Positions 1 through 6,833 of a stretch of 9,860 bases of DNA are shown here, one piece after another. The stretch comes from Bacteroidetes bacterium CG2_30_32_10 (GTDB lineage Bacteria; Bacteroidota; Bacteroidia; Bacteroidales; CG2-30-32-10). The stretch is taken from contig MNXO01000033.1 in assembly GCA_001872995.1 (NCBI GenBank), positions 1 through 9,860 on the forward strand. Direction: 5' to 3'. The notes beneath the pieces were generated by a model. That model was not told where the DNA came from and did no database searches. It saw only the letters and a program-made list of their open reading frames with translations. A program made the translations under genes and the position numbers. Numbering within the stretch: the first letter of the stretch is position 1; every line of letters starts with the position of its first letter.

Positions 1-29
1 TTACTCTTTTAAAAACAATTAATTATAAT

Positions 30-37
30 TAATTTTG
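30..37 (+). promoter_or_regulatory. Bacteroidota-type -7 promoter element for the T9SS-protein gene
   Basis: TAATTTTG fits the Bacteroidota -7 consensus TAnnTTTG and lies 36 bases before the ATG at 74, leaving an expected leader of about 30 bases. No convincing TTTG/TTG -33 element is found at the expected spacing (only a TTTTA run near 7-11). The surroundings are extremely AT-rich, so a chance match is possible. Confidence 0.45.
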
Positions 38-73
38 TTTAATTTTAAGTGATTCTTATTAATTCTATTTATT

Positions 74-2308
74 ATGAAAGCAACTTATATACTTCCTTAT
101 CGTTTTAAAGCATTAGCAGGCTTTATAGCATTTTTTTTATCAATTAATAGTTATAATGTCATAGGACAAGTTAGTATGACTAATGGAGATTCTACTACTC
201 AGAATTTTAGCACTTTGAGTGATGCCGGTGGAACATGGACTGACAATTCAACAATTACAAACTGGTATTGGCAAAATTCTTATGAGGGTACAAGCTATAC
301 TGGAGATGACGGGTCTATGCAGCCTATATTGGCTACAAGATTTGCATATCATGCCTTAGAAAGTCCCGATATGGCTATGGGCGGAATTGCTACTAATAGC
401 GATAATATTGCTATGGGATTACAGTTGAAAAATAATTCTGGAGCTGTAATTGAAGATATTAAAGTTACATATACAGGCGAACAATGGCATTTTGGAGGGA
501 ATGCAATTTCTTCTAAAATAACTTTTTGGTATAAAATATCATCCACTCTAATAACAGACCTAATGCCAGGTGATAACACGGGATGGACAGCTGTAAATGC
601 CTTAGATTTTACTGGTCCTGTTTTTTATTCTGGAGATCCTATGGCATTAGATGGAAATGCAAGTGCGAATAGAAAAACCTTTGTTAATATTAGCATACCT
701 AATCTTAACATACCTACTGGTTATTATATTATGCTTAGATGGTCTTATCCTGAGCAGAATACTTTGCACGGATTAGCTATTGACGATGTTAAGGTAGATT
801 GGGTGGGAAATTCTGTAATTTCGGCTGGGAAATGGTATAGGGAAACTAATTGGAATTGGGGATTTCCAAATGCAAATACGAATGCAATTATTAATGGTTC
901 TATTATTGCCGATGTAAATGGCACATGTTATAATCTCATAATTAACAGTGCAAAAACACTTACTATCAATTCTGGGGTAACAACTACTGTTAATGGAAAA
1001 TGTTTAATTAAATCCTCCTCTGCTGGAGTTGGTTCTTTATTAAACAATGGTACTTTAAGTATTGCTGGGACTTCAAATGTTGAAATGTATATTCCTGCAA
1101 CTACTACGCATAATGGAATTTATTTCACTCCTCCCTTAAGTAGTGTTAATGCTTCTAGTGTTAGTGATTTAGTCTATCGATACAATGCTTCTACTTGTAC
1201 CTGGACAATTGTTTATAATCAATTATTACCAGGCACAGGATATACTGTTAGGTCTGATAACGAAATAATTAAAACATTAAGTAGTGGTACTTTTCGAAAT
1301 ACTGATTTAAATGTTGTAGGTTTAGTTAGACAATCTAGTCCTCAAAACTATGGTTGGAATTTAGTTGGTAACCCTTTTGTTTGCGGTTTAGATTGGGAAG
1401 TTTTAAACAATACGCCTTCAAATTTTACTAACTTAACCAATGGTTTTTATATAAGAGCAAGTGATGGTTCTTTAAAATCTTATGTTAATGGTGTTGGCAA
1501 CCCAGCAGGTACCTCAAGTGTTATTCCACCTTTTCAAGCTTTTTATGCTCAAGTTATAATAGGACAAACAACAGGTAGTATTAAAATGCCAATAACCGCC
1601 AGAACGAACAACACACAGAATTTTTATAAAAATGAAATTCCAATTGTAAGATTGCAAATTAATTCTATGGAAGGATATACAGACGAAACTGTTATTCGAA
1701 TTGATGATAATGCAACTGATAAATTTGATAACCTATTTGATGGTAATAAAATGTTTGCTGATAATGATAATGACCCACAAATATTTTCATTATCATCTGA
1801 TAACGAAGAGCTTTGTATTAATGCCATTGCAGTTCAAACTATTACTACCATTCCTATTGGCTTCAAATCTATTATTGATGGAGAATACACAATCAAAGCC
1901 TTCGATTTTGCCAATGTTGATAAAAACATTTCATTATATTTAAAAGATAATCAAACAAATATAATGCAGAATCTTAGAGAACAGCCAGTTTATACATTTA
2001 ATACATCTTCTACTTTTGATACCGATAGGTTTGTATTAATTTTAAGTAAGCAAGCTACTGGAATATGTAAAGACTACGCATCTTCTAAAGTATTAATTAA
2101 TTCAGTAAACAAAAGTGTTATAATTGACTTACAAGGAGAAACCAATGGTAGAGTTGAGATTTATTCAGTATTAGGCGAGCAAATAATTAATAAACAACTT
2201 ATTGGTTCATCTTTACAGAAAATTGACCTATCAGTTAGTGCTGGTGTATATATAGTTAAGGTTTATACAAGTAGCTCCACCATTGCAAAAAAGGTAATTA
2301 TTAAATAG
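74..2308 (+). CDS. Secreted protein with T9SS type A C-terminal sorting domain
   Basis: A 744-residue protein with a Sec signal peptide: basic residues, a hydrophobic core at about 13-24, and likely cleavage after Gly31 just before Gln32. It would cross the outer membrane through the type IX system. The C-terminal ~70 residues have the type A sorting-domain pattern: GVYIVKV at 724-730 and a basic KKVIIK end. The region to about residue 243 ends in AIDDVKVDW and resembles the beta-sandwich, possibly carbohydrate-binding-like, modules of Bacteroidota surface proteins. The middle has Ser/Thr/Asn-rich beta-strand repeats and WNLVGNPF (428-435), a motif recalled from such proteins. No catalytic motif was recognised, so an adhesin or surface role is only a guess. 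The ATG at 74 is chosen because the signal peptide begins there. The stop is 3 bases before the PqqD-like gene, so the two are probably co-transcribed. Confidence 0.88.
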   Translation: MKATYILPYRFKALAGFIAFFLSINSYNVIGQVSMTNGDSTTQNFSTLSDAGGTWTDNSTITNWYWQNSYEGTSYTGDDGSMQPILATRFAYHALESPDMAMGGIATNSDNIAMGLQLKNNSGAVIEDIKVTYTGEQWHFGGNAISSKITFWYKISSTLITDLMPGDNTGWTAVNALDFTGPVFYSGDPMALDGNASANRKTFVNISIPNLNIPTGYYIMLRWSYPEQNTLHGLAIDDVKVDWVGNSVISAGKWYRETNWNWGFPNANTNAIINGSIIADVNGTCYNLIINSAKTLTINSGVTTTVNGKCLIKSSSAGVGSLLNNGTLSIAGTSNVEMYIPATTTHNGIYFTPPLSSVNASSVSDLVYRYNASTCTWTIVYNQLLPGTGYTVRSDNEIIKTLSSGTFRNTDLNVVGLVRQSSPQNYGWNLVGNPFVCGLDWEVLNNTPSNFTNLTNGFYIRASDGSLKSYVNGVGNPAGTSSVIPPFQAFYAQVIIGQTTGSIKMPITARTNNTQNFYKNEIPIVRLQINSMEGYTDETVIRIDDNATDKFDNLFDGNKMFADNDNDPQIFSLSSDNEELCINAIAVQTITTIPIGFKSIIDGEYTIKAFDFANVDKNISLYLKDNQTNIMQNLREQPVYTFNTSSTFDTDRFVLILSKQATGICKDYASSKVLINSVNKSVIIDLQGETNGRVEIYSVLGEQIINKQLIGSSLQKIDLSVSAGVYIVKVYTSSSTIAKKVIIK

Positions 2309-2311
2309 TTT

Positions 2312-2596
2312 ATGTTATTAGCGGATTCTATAATTGACAAGAAAAAAAATATCATTGTTAAAAAAATTAATGATGAATATATATTAGTTCCTTTGATTGG
2401 TAATGTGGCTAATATGAAATCGTTATTTACTTTAAATGAAACTGCTGCATTTATCTGGGAAAATATTGATGGAACTAAGAATGCAAATCAGCTCGCTGAA
2501 GCTATTGTTGAAGAATTTGAGGTTAAGATGGCAGAGGCAATAAATGATACAAATAATTTTTTAAACAAAATTAATGGATTGTTAATTATTAAATAA
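2312..2596 (+). CDS. PqqD-family peptide-binding (RRE) protein
   Basis: A 94-residue protein of normal length for a stand-alone PqqD-like protein. It has the family pattern: a short N-terminal beta region (DEYILVPL), the central LNETAAFIWENIDG motif at about 41-54, a helical stretch with QLAEAIVEEFEV, and a C-terminal helix ending NKINGLLIIK. In the family, this winged-helix fold binds the leader of a ribosomally made peptide and presents it to modifying enzymes; PqqD itself does so for PqqA. There is no PQQ pathway here, so the likely client is the 60-residue peptide encoded immediately downstream. The gene starts 3 bases after the stop of the T9SS protein and is probably read from that promoter. 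The promoter of the peptide gene overlaps its last codons. Family assignment is firm; the client is inferred. Confidence 0.87.
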   Translation: MLLADSIIDKKKNIIVKKINDEYILVPLIGNVANMKSLFTLNETAAFIWENIDGTKNANQLAEAIVEEFEVKMAEAINDTNNFLNKINGLLIIK

Positions 2597-2609
2597 TGTT
2601 ATATCTTTG
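2579..2609 (+). promoter_or_regulatory. Promoter of the small peptide gene
   Basis: TATCTTTG at 2602-2609 matches TAnnTTTG exactly. A TTG at 2579-2581 lies 20 bases upstream and can serve as the -33 element. Transcription would start near 2615, giving a leader of about 20 bases before the TTG start at 2635. The promoter straddles the 3' end of the PqqD-like gene, so the peptide can be transcribed independently of the upstream pair. Confidence 0.6.
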
Positions 2610-2634
2610 TATTAATTATTTAAAAATTTGAAAC

Positions 2635-2817
2635 TTGAAAAAAAGAAGGAAATATATAAAGCCGATTTTCAACGAAATAAAAATAGATAATGAAATTTCA
2701 TTGATTATGATGACTGGCGAATCAGACCCTCCTAGAGGTACTTGGGATAATGGAAGCGGCAATAATGGCTCAAAAGGAGATTCTAAAAATAAAAGAGAAA
2801 GTCCGTTTAAACACTAA
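2635..2817 (+). CDS. Small leader-like peptide, candidate RiPP precursor
   Basis: A 60-residue, cysteine-free peptide. The N-terminal half is basic and then alternates hydrophobic and polar residues (KKRRKYIKP, then F12, I15, I17, I21, L23, M25), a beta-prone pattern suited to binding an RRE. It then changes sharply at MMTGESDPP (25-33) into a Gly/Ser/Asn/Lys-rich tail ending SPFKH. This two-part build is typical of a leader plus core. The start is TTG: an in-frame TGA lies just upstream at 2629-2631, and the first ATGs (codons 25-26) would remove the leader. From memory, unverified, short Bacteroidales ORFs with a KKYxKP...IDNEISL beginning and a PF near the C-terminus are common. It has its own promoter and terminator and sits beside PqqD, kinase, peptidase and exporter genes. 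The final product and any cleavage site are unknown. Confidence 0.72.
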   Translation: MKKRRKYIKPIFNEIKIDNEISLIMMTGESDPPRGTWDNGSGNNGSKGDSKNKRESPFKH

Positions 2818-2831
2818 TTTTTTTATTTTTA

Positions 2832-2844
2832 CGTTATTGTAACG
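2832..2844. repeat. Short inverted repeat after the peptide gene
   Basis: CGTTA and TAACG are separated by TTG, forming a perfect 5-bp dyad between the peptide stop and the terminator. It may be a protein-binding site, part of the mRNA 3' structure, or chance. Confidence 0.25.
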
Positions 2845-2854
2845 AAATATTCAT

Positions 2855-2891
2855 ACATCTAAGTAGAAAGAAAACTTAGATGTTTTTTTTT
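2855..2891 (+). terminator. Intrinsic terminator between peptide and kinase genes
   Basis: ACATCTAAGT (2855-2864) is perfectly complementary to ACTTAGATGT (2874-2883), giving a 10-bp stem with a 9-base loop and a run of T to 2891. There is no A-run on the left, so it should act on + strand transcripts only. The next ATG is at 2900, leaving no room for a promoter after it. The kinase, peptidase and exporter genes therefore probably depend on read-through, which would leave the peptide message in excess. Confidence 0.85.
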
Positions 2892-2899
2892 ACCTAATA

Positions 2900-3814
2900 A
2901 TGACGACACAAAAACAATTTCAACTTAAAATAGCAAATAATATTATTTCTGTTTCATCCATAGATGATAAGATATTTCTTATTATTCCTCCTTCAATATT
3001 CCATTTTGTTATTAATAATAATGAAAAGCCAAGTGTTTTTATTAACGTTATTTCGCATATTCCTGAAAAATTTAATAACAATAAAGTTTTGTTCCTTGCA
3101 GATAAAGAAAAAAATAAAGATTACGACAATTTTTCTCCCTATAACTGGTGTATTTGTGCAATCGACGATACAAGATTTATTAAAATATTTACAGAAGGAA
3201 ATATAAATAATCCCGAAATTATTGCAAGTTTTGACGAAAATGCGATGCATTGGATTGTTTATGTTGAAAAATATAATCAAATAGATGAAGTAATTAAGAT
3301 AGACCCTTTTATATATCCATTAGGACCATTAATGATGTATTATATAACAACTTATAATGATGGTTTAATGATTCATGCCGCTGGAATAATAGATAATGAT
3401 AAGGGTTACATATTTAGTGGAATGTCAGGAGTTGGTAAAACTACTATTACAAAAATTTGGAACAATGAAAAGGCATTTATAATTAATGATGATAGATTAA
3501 TAATTAGTAAAAACATTGATAAATATTATATATATAATACTCCAATGAATTATATTGATGATTCTAAAGTAGGTACACTTAAAAATATTTTCTTATTAAA
3601 GCAATCATCAAAGAATTATGCTAAAAAACTAAATGGTTCTCAATCTGTTGCCCAATTAATGTCGCATTGCATTCAGCATAATTATGATGGTAGTATAGTG
3701 AGCGGATTGTTAACTCTTTGTTCTGATATTTGTCATAGAATTTCTGTATATGAATTAGGCTTTGTGCCTGATAAAAGTATTGTTCAATTTATTAGAAATA
3801 ATGAATTTGATTGA
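2900..3814 (+). CDS. HPr-kinase-like P-loop protein of a peptide cassette
   Basis: A 304-residue protein whose C-terminal part has the HPr kinase/phosphorylase core. His159 in LMIHAAGI matches the conserved His before the P-loop, Walker A is GMSGVGKTT (174-182, Lys180), and a paired Asp (D197, D198, in INDDRLI) follows as in HprK. The N-terminal ~150 residues are beta-rich, end with FIYPLGPLM, and are not the HprK N-terminal domain. Proteins of this type occur in peptide clusters; in some lasso peptide clusters a homologue phosphorylates the peptide on Ser. True HPr kinase is unlikely because no PTS genes are near and the neighbours are PqqD, peptidase and exporter genes. The likely substrate is Ser/Thr of the 60-residue peptide, though this is inferred. 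It lies 8 bases after the terminator T-run and overlaps the next gene by 14 bases, implying co-translation. Confidence 0.82.
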   Translation: MTTQKQFQLKIANNIISVSSIDDKIFLIIPPSIFHFVINNNEKPSVFINVISHIPEKFNNNKVLFLADKEKNKDYDNFSPYNWCICAIDDTRFIKIFTEGNINNPEIIASFDENAMHWIVYVEKYNQIDEVIKIDPFIYPLGPLMMYYITTYNDGLMIHAAGIIDNDKGYIFSGMSGVGKTTITKIWNNEKAFIINDDRLIISKNIDKYYIYNTPMNYIDDSKVGTLKNIFLLKQSSKNYAKKLNGSQSVAQLMSHCIQHNYDGSIVSGLLTLCSDICHRISVYELGFVPDKSIVQFIRNNEFD

Positions 3815-4307
3815 AAATAGTAAATCTAACTACACCAATATTCTTCATTTAGGCGAAGAATTGTTAAATGAAGGATTTGAATTACAAATAACCCTTGGTG
3901 GTTATAGCATGTCTCCTTATTTGAGAAATGGAGAAACTGTTATAATTAAAAAAGAATCGTTTAATTCGCTTAAAATAGGTGATATTATTGTGTTTCGGTC
4001 TATTAATAAAATGATAGCTCATCGAATAATTGCAATTAGAAATATTAATCAGCATAAAACATTGATAACTAAAGGAGATTCGCTTATTTATTTTGATAAA
4101 ACTATCACAGAAGAGCGATACATAGGGAAAATTAAAGAATTCTATAGAAAAAACAAATCAATTAAAATAGACACTCCTTGGTGTTCTGTCTTTAATAAAT
4201 TGATGTCATTTATTTCAGTAATTTCAATTCCTTTTTTAATAATTTTGATACCAATAACATTAAGTTCCCATTTTATTAAAACACATTTATTATTCTTTAC
4301 AAAATAA
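3801..4307 (+). CDS. S24/S26-family signal-peptidase-like protein, Ser-His type
   Basis: A 168-residue protein with S26 motifs: GYSMSP with nucleophile Ser36, then GDIIVF at 60-65, then AHRIIAI with His74 where bacterial Lep enzymes have Lys, then TKGDS with Asp93. Serine with histidine and TKGD is the pattern of the Sec11/SipW (S26B) branch. It lacks the usual N-terminal anchor but has a strongly hydrophobic C-terminal stretch (about 128-153), which would place the domain at the membrane with its N-terminal part on one side. The first ATG in the frame is 3762, but 3801 is preferred: it gives a compact domain and a 14-base overlap with the kinase gene instead of 53. It is only 9 bases upstream of the exporter gene. 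A role in trimming the exported peptide is inferred; a regulatory S24-like role is less likely without a DNA-binding domain. Confidence 0.82.
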   Translation: MNLIENSKSNYTNILHLGEELLNEGFELQITLGGYSMSPYLRNGETVIIKKESFNSLKIGDIIVFRSINKMIAHRIIAIRNINQHKTLITKGDSLIYFDKTITEERYIGKIKEFYRKNKSIKIDTPWCSVFNKLMSFISVISIPFLIILIPITLSSHFIKTHLLFFTK

Positions 4308-4316
4308 GGCAGTTTT

Positions 4317-6107
4317 ATGCTAAAGCAGAATTTTAAATATATTCAAAGTGCATTTAAGCTCGTTTGGAATAGTGCATCGAAATGGACTATTGTTTATGCG
4401 ATTTTAACATTACTGCAAAGTATATTACCAATAGTTTTCATTTATTTGATGAAAATAATCATTGATAATGTAACATTGGCAATTGCTGCTATTGATAAAC
4501 AAGAAGCTATAAATAAACTTATTTTTATCATTATTTTAACTGGGATGGTTTATTTCATTAACGCAATTGTGAATTCTTATAGTACATTGGTTAGGGAATA
4601 CCAAAATAAGCAAGTGAATGCTTATATGAATAAACTAATACATAATAAATCAGTTGAATTGGACCTTTCCTATTTTGAGAATCCTAAATACCAAGATATT
4701 TTTCACAGAGCTTCACAAGAAGCAACTTATAGACCTATTAAAATTGTGAATGGTTTGTTTCAACTTCTGCAAAACTCTATTTCTATTATATTGTTAACAA
4801 TATTATTGCTCACTTTGCATTGGGCTGTTGCTTTTGTGCTTATTTTAGCTTCATTACCTGAATATTTTGTGAGAATTAAATATGCAAAAAAGAACTTCGT
4901 ATTGCAACAGGAACAAACTCAAGATGAAAGAAGGCTTTTTTATTATCATCGTATATTAACAGGAGAGCCTTTTGCTAAAGAAATCCGTATATATGCACTT
5001 GGGCAATTGTTTATTGAAAAATTCCAATTGTTAAATGACTATTTACGCAATAAAAAAATTAATATCTCCAAAAATAAAGCTATTGCAGAAATTATTGCTC
5101 AAATTATTATTGTTATTTCTGTATTTTCTACTTTTGGTTTCATTGCTTTACAAACTATAGAAGGAGTTTTAACCATAGGAGCAATGGTAATGTATTTTAT
5201 GGCTTTTCAGAAGGGAATGAGTTATTTGAAAGATATGCTAAACAGCATTTCTAATCTCTATGAAGATAATCTTTTTATTACAAATTTGAATGAATATTTA
5301 ATGCTTCAATCTCAAACAAAGCCTACTATTGATGTAATTAATTTTCCTAAGCCTCTGAAGAAGGGAATTATGCTAGAAAATGTTTGCTTCAAATATCCTA
5401 ATACCAATAGAAATGTTCTAAATAGAGTTAATTTATTTATACCTAAAGGTAAAACAGTTGCTATAGTCGGTGAAAATGGCGCAGGCAAGACTACTATTGT
5501 AAAATTAATATGCGGACTTTATCAACCTACTAGTGGACAAGTATTGTTTGATGATATATCAACTAATAATATTGATAAAGAAACATTTAGTGCAAATATG
5601 AGTGTTGTATTTCAGGATTATGTATTATTTAATATGACTGCAAAAGAAAATATATGGTTTGGCGATATTAAAAGTCCAATGGATGATTATAAAATTAAAA
5701 TAGCAGCACAAAACTCAAATATTGATTCTATAATAGCCAATTTGCCAAATGGTTATAATACTACTCTTGGCAAGCTATTTGATAATAGCGAAGAACTTAG
5801 TATTGGAGAATGGCAAAAGATTGTACTCGCAAAAGCATTTTATCGAAATAGTCAAATTATTATTTTAGATGAACCCACAAGTTCGCTAGATGCAAAGACA
5901 GAAAATGAACTCTTTCATAATTTCAAAAAAATAGTTAAAGATAAAACCGCATTAATTATTAGCCATCGCTTTTCAACTGTTAAAATGGCTGATTTTATTA
6001 TAGTTTTAGATAAAGACGCTATTGTTGAGCAAGGTACTCACGAAGAATTAATTAATAAAAGTGGTATTTATGCCCGTTTTTTTGAAATGCAATCAGAAAA
6101 ATATTAA
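4317..6107 (+). CDS. ABC transporter, fused permease and ATPase, peptide-export type
   Basis: A 596-residue half-transporter expected to work as a homodimer in the inner membrane. Membrane segments lie at about 23-45, 68-87, 147-185 (two) and 257-298 (two). The ATPase domain starts near 351: Walker A GENGAGKTT (385-393, Lys391), signature LSIGEWQ (494-500), Walker B ILDE (Asp518, Glu519) and the switch His550 in SHRF. All catalytic elements are present. The signature differs from the usual LSGGQ; the GEWQ form is known in exporters of lantibiotic- and microcin-like peptides. There is no N-terminal C39 peptidase domain, so any leader removal must be done by another protein, and the S26-like neighbour is the obvious candidate. 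It is the last gene of the kinase-peptidase-exporter unit. Peptide as substrate is inferred from context; lipid or drug export cannot be excluded. Confidence 0.9.
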   Translation: MLKQNFKYIQSAFKLVWNSASKWTIVYAILTLLQSILPIVFIYLMKIIIDNVTLAIAAIDKQEAINKLIFIIILTGMVYFINAIVNSYSTLVREYQNKQVNAYMNKLIHNKSVELDLSYFENPKYQDIFHRASQEATYRPIKIVNGLFQLLQNSISIILLTILLLTLHWAVAFVLILASLPEYFVRIKYAKKNFVLQQEQTQDERRLFYYHRILTGEPFAKEIRIYALGQLFIEKFQLLNDYLRNKKINISKNKAIAEIIAQIIIVISVFSTFGFIALQTIEGVLTIGAMVMYFMAFQKGMSYLKDMLNSISNLYEDNLFITNLNEYLMLQSQTKPTIDVINFPKPLKKGIMLENVCFKYPNTNRNVLNRVNLFIPKGKTVAIVGENGAGKTTIVKLICGLYQPTSGQVLFDDISTNNIDKETFSANMSVVFQDYVLFNMTAKENIWFGDIKSPMDDYKIKIAAQNSNIDSIIANLPNGYNTTLGKLFDNSEELSIGEWQKIVLAKAFYRNSQIIILDEPTSSLDAKTENELFHNFKKIVKDKTALIISHRFSTVKMADFIIVLDKDAIVEQGTHEELINKSGIYARFFEMQSEKY

Positions 6108-6118
6108 TTGAATTATAT

Positions 6119-6175
6119 AAGCAAAGATCTATCATTTGTTTGATAATAAGTATTATTGTAAGTAATCATTTGCTT
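6119..6175. repeat. Inverted and direct repeats after the exporter gene
   Basis: AAGCAAA (6119-6125) and TTTGCTT (6169-6175) are complementary across a 43-base loop. Inside, ATAATA/TATTAT (6143-6156) form a small hairpin and ATCATTTG occurs twice (6131, 6165). T-rich sequence follows, so this may be a weak terminator for the exporter unit, or an operator near the sigma-factor promoter. Low-complexity AT sequence makes chance repeats likely. Confidence 0.3.
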
Positions 6176-6191
6176 TGTATTTTTATCTATT

Positions 6192-6219
6192 TTTGTTTAG
6201 CAAAAAACATGTAAATTTG
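6192..6219 (+). promoter_or_regulatory. Promoter of the sigma/anti-sigma pair
   Basis: TAAATTTG at 6212-6219 matches the Bacteroidota -7 motif. TTTG at 6192-6195 is 16 bases upstream, a little short for the -33 element. A start near 6225 would leave a leader of about 24 bases before the TTG start. It is not recognisably an ECF-type promoter, so autoregulation cannot be read from it. Confidence 0.5.
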
Positions 6220-6248
6220 TTTTATTAAATAACTTTTAAAATAGTTAA

Positions 6249-6833
6249 TTGTTTAAAAGACTTAAAATAAGCCCTATTTCAGACATCGAATTAATTGCTC
6301 AATATAAACAAACGGGCAATAATACGTATGTTGGTGAATTATTTAAGCGATACTCCCACTTAATCTTCGGAGTATGCATGAAGTATCTCAAAGATAGCGA
6401 TAATAGTAAAGACGCTGTTATGCAAATATTCGAGAAACTATTGACAGATTTACAAAAACATAATATTACAAATTTTAAAAGCTGGTTATATTCGGTTGCA
6501 AAGAACCATTGTCTTATGTATTTAAGAAATAATAAAGTTCAAATCTCTTATCAGGATGCAATAAAAAACAACAATGTAGTTATGGAAATGGAAAACAGTT
6601 TGCATCTTACTGATGAAAACAACAAAGAAATTGATTTAAATAATTTGGAAAAGGCAATTGAGGAACTAAATTCAAATCAAAAACAATGTATTGAACTTTT
6701 TTATTTAAAAGAAAAATGCTATTTAGAAGTGTCTGAAATTACAGGTTATTCAATGAATGAAGTTAAAAGTCATATCCAAAATGGAAAACGAAATTTGAAA
6801 ATTATTTTATCACAACAAAATGAAAAACAATGA
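6249..6833 (+). CDS. ECF-like RNA polymerase sigma factor
   Basis: A 194-residue sigma-70 family protein of the ECF size class. Region 2 is at about 31-96 (LFKRYSHLIFGVCMKYL, then DAVMQIFEKLL, then FKSWLYSVAKNHCLMYLR), with a linker and region 4 at about 135-188 (LNSNQKQCIELFYL through the helix-turn-helix GYSMNEVKSHIQNGKRNL). It directs RNA polymerase to a set of promoters not identifiable from here. The start is TTG at 6249: an in-frame TAA sits directly before it, and the first internal Met is residue 44, which would destroy region 2. Its last 14 bases overlap the anti-sigma gene, the normal arrangement for translationally coupled, mutually controlled partners. It has its own promoter, so it is probably unrelated to the peptide cassette, though control of the cassette is possible. 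Confidence 0.88.
   Translation: MFKRLKISPISDIELIAQYKQTGNNTYVGELFKRYSHLIFGVCMKYLKDSDNSKDAVMQIFEKLLTDLQKHNITNFKSWLYSVAKNHCLMYLRNNKVQISYQDAIKNNNVVMEMENSLHLTDENNKEIDLNNLEKAIEELNSNQKQCIELFYLKEKCYLEVSEITGYSMNEVKSHIQNGKRNLKIILSQQNEKQ

Noticed and set aside
2312..2596. PQQ cofactor biosynthesis
   Set aside because: No PqqA, PqqC or radical SAM PqqE is present; the small peptide has no Glu-x3-Tyr PqqA motif.
2993..3280. Antisense reading frame inside the kinase gene
   Set aside because: It is a shadow of the kinase gene in AT-rich sequence; its product has no recognisable motif and no promoter is seen.
3762..3800. Longer start for the S26-like protein
   Set aside because: The extra 13 residues would overlap the kinase gene by 53 bases and add nothing recognisable; the ATG at 3801 gives the usual short overlap.
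2900..3814. Genuine HPr kinase/phosphorylase
   Set aside because: The N-terminal domain does not match HprK and the neighbours are peptide-processing genes, not PTS genes.
2312..6107. Lasso peptide cluster
   Set aside because: PqqD, HprK-like kinase and ABC exporter occur in lasso clusters, but no asparagine-synthetase-like cyclase and no transglutaminase-like B2 protease are encoded here, and the peptide lacks an obvious lasso core with a Gly/Cys/Ser start and an Asp/Glu at position 7-9 after a clear site.
6119..6175. Clear intrinsic terminator after the exporter
   Set aside because: Arms are short and 43 bases apart in very AT-rich sequence; recorded only as weak repeats.
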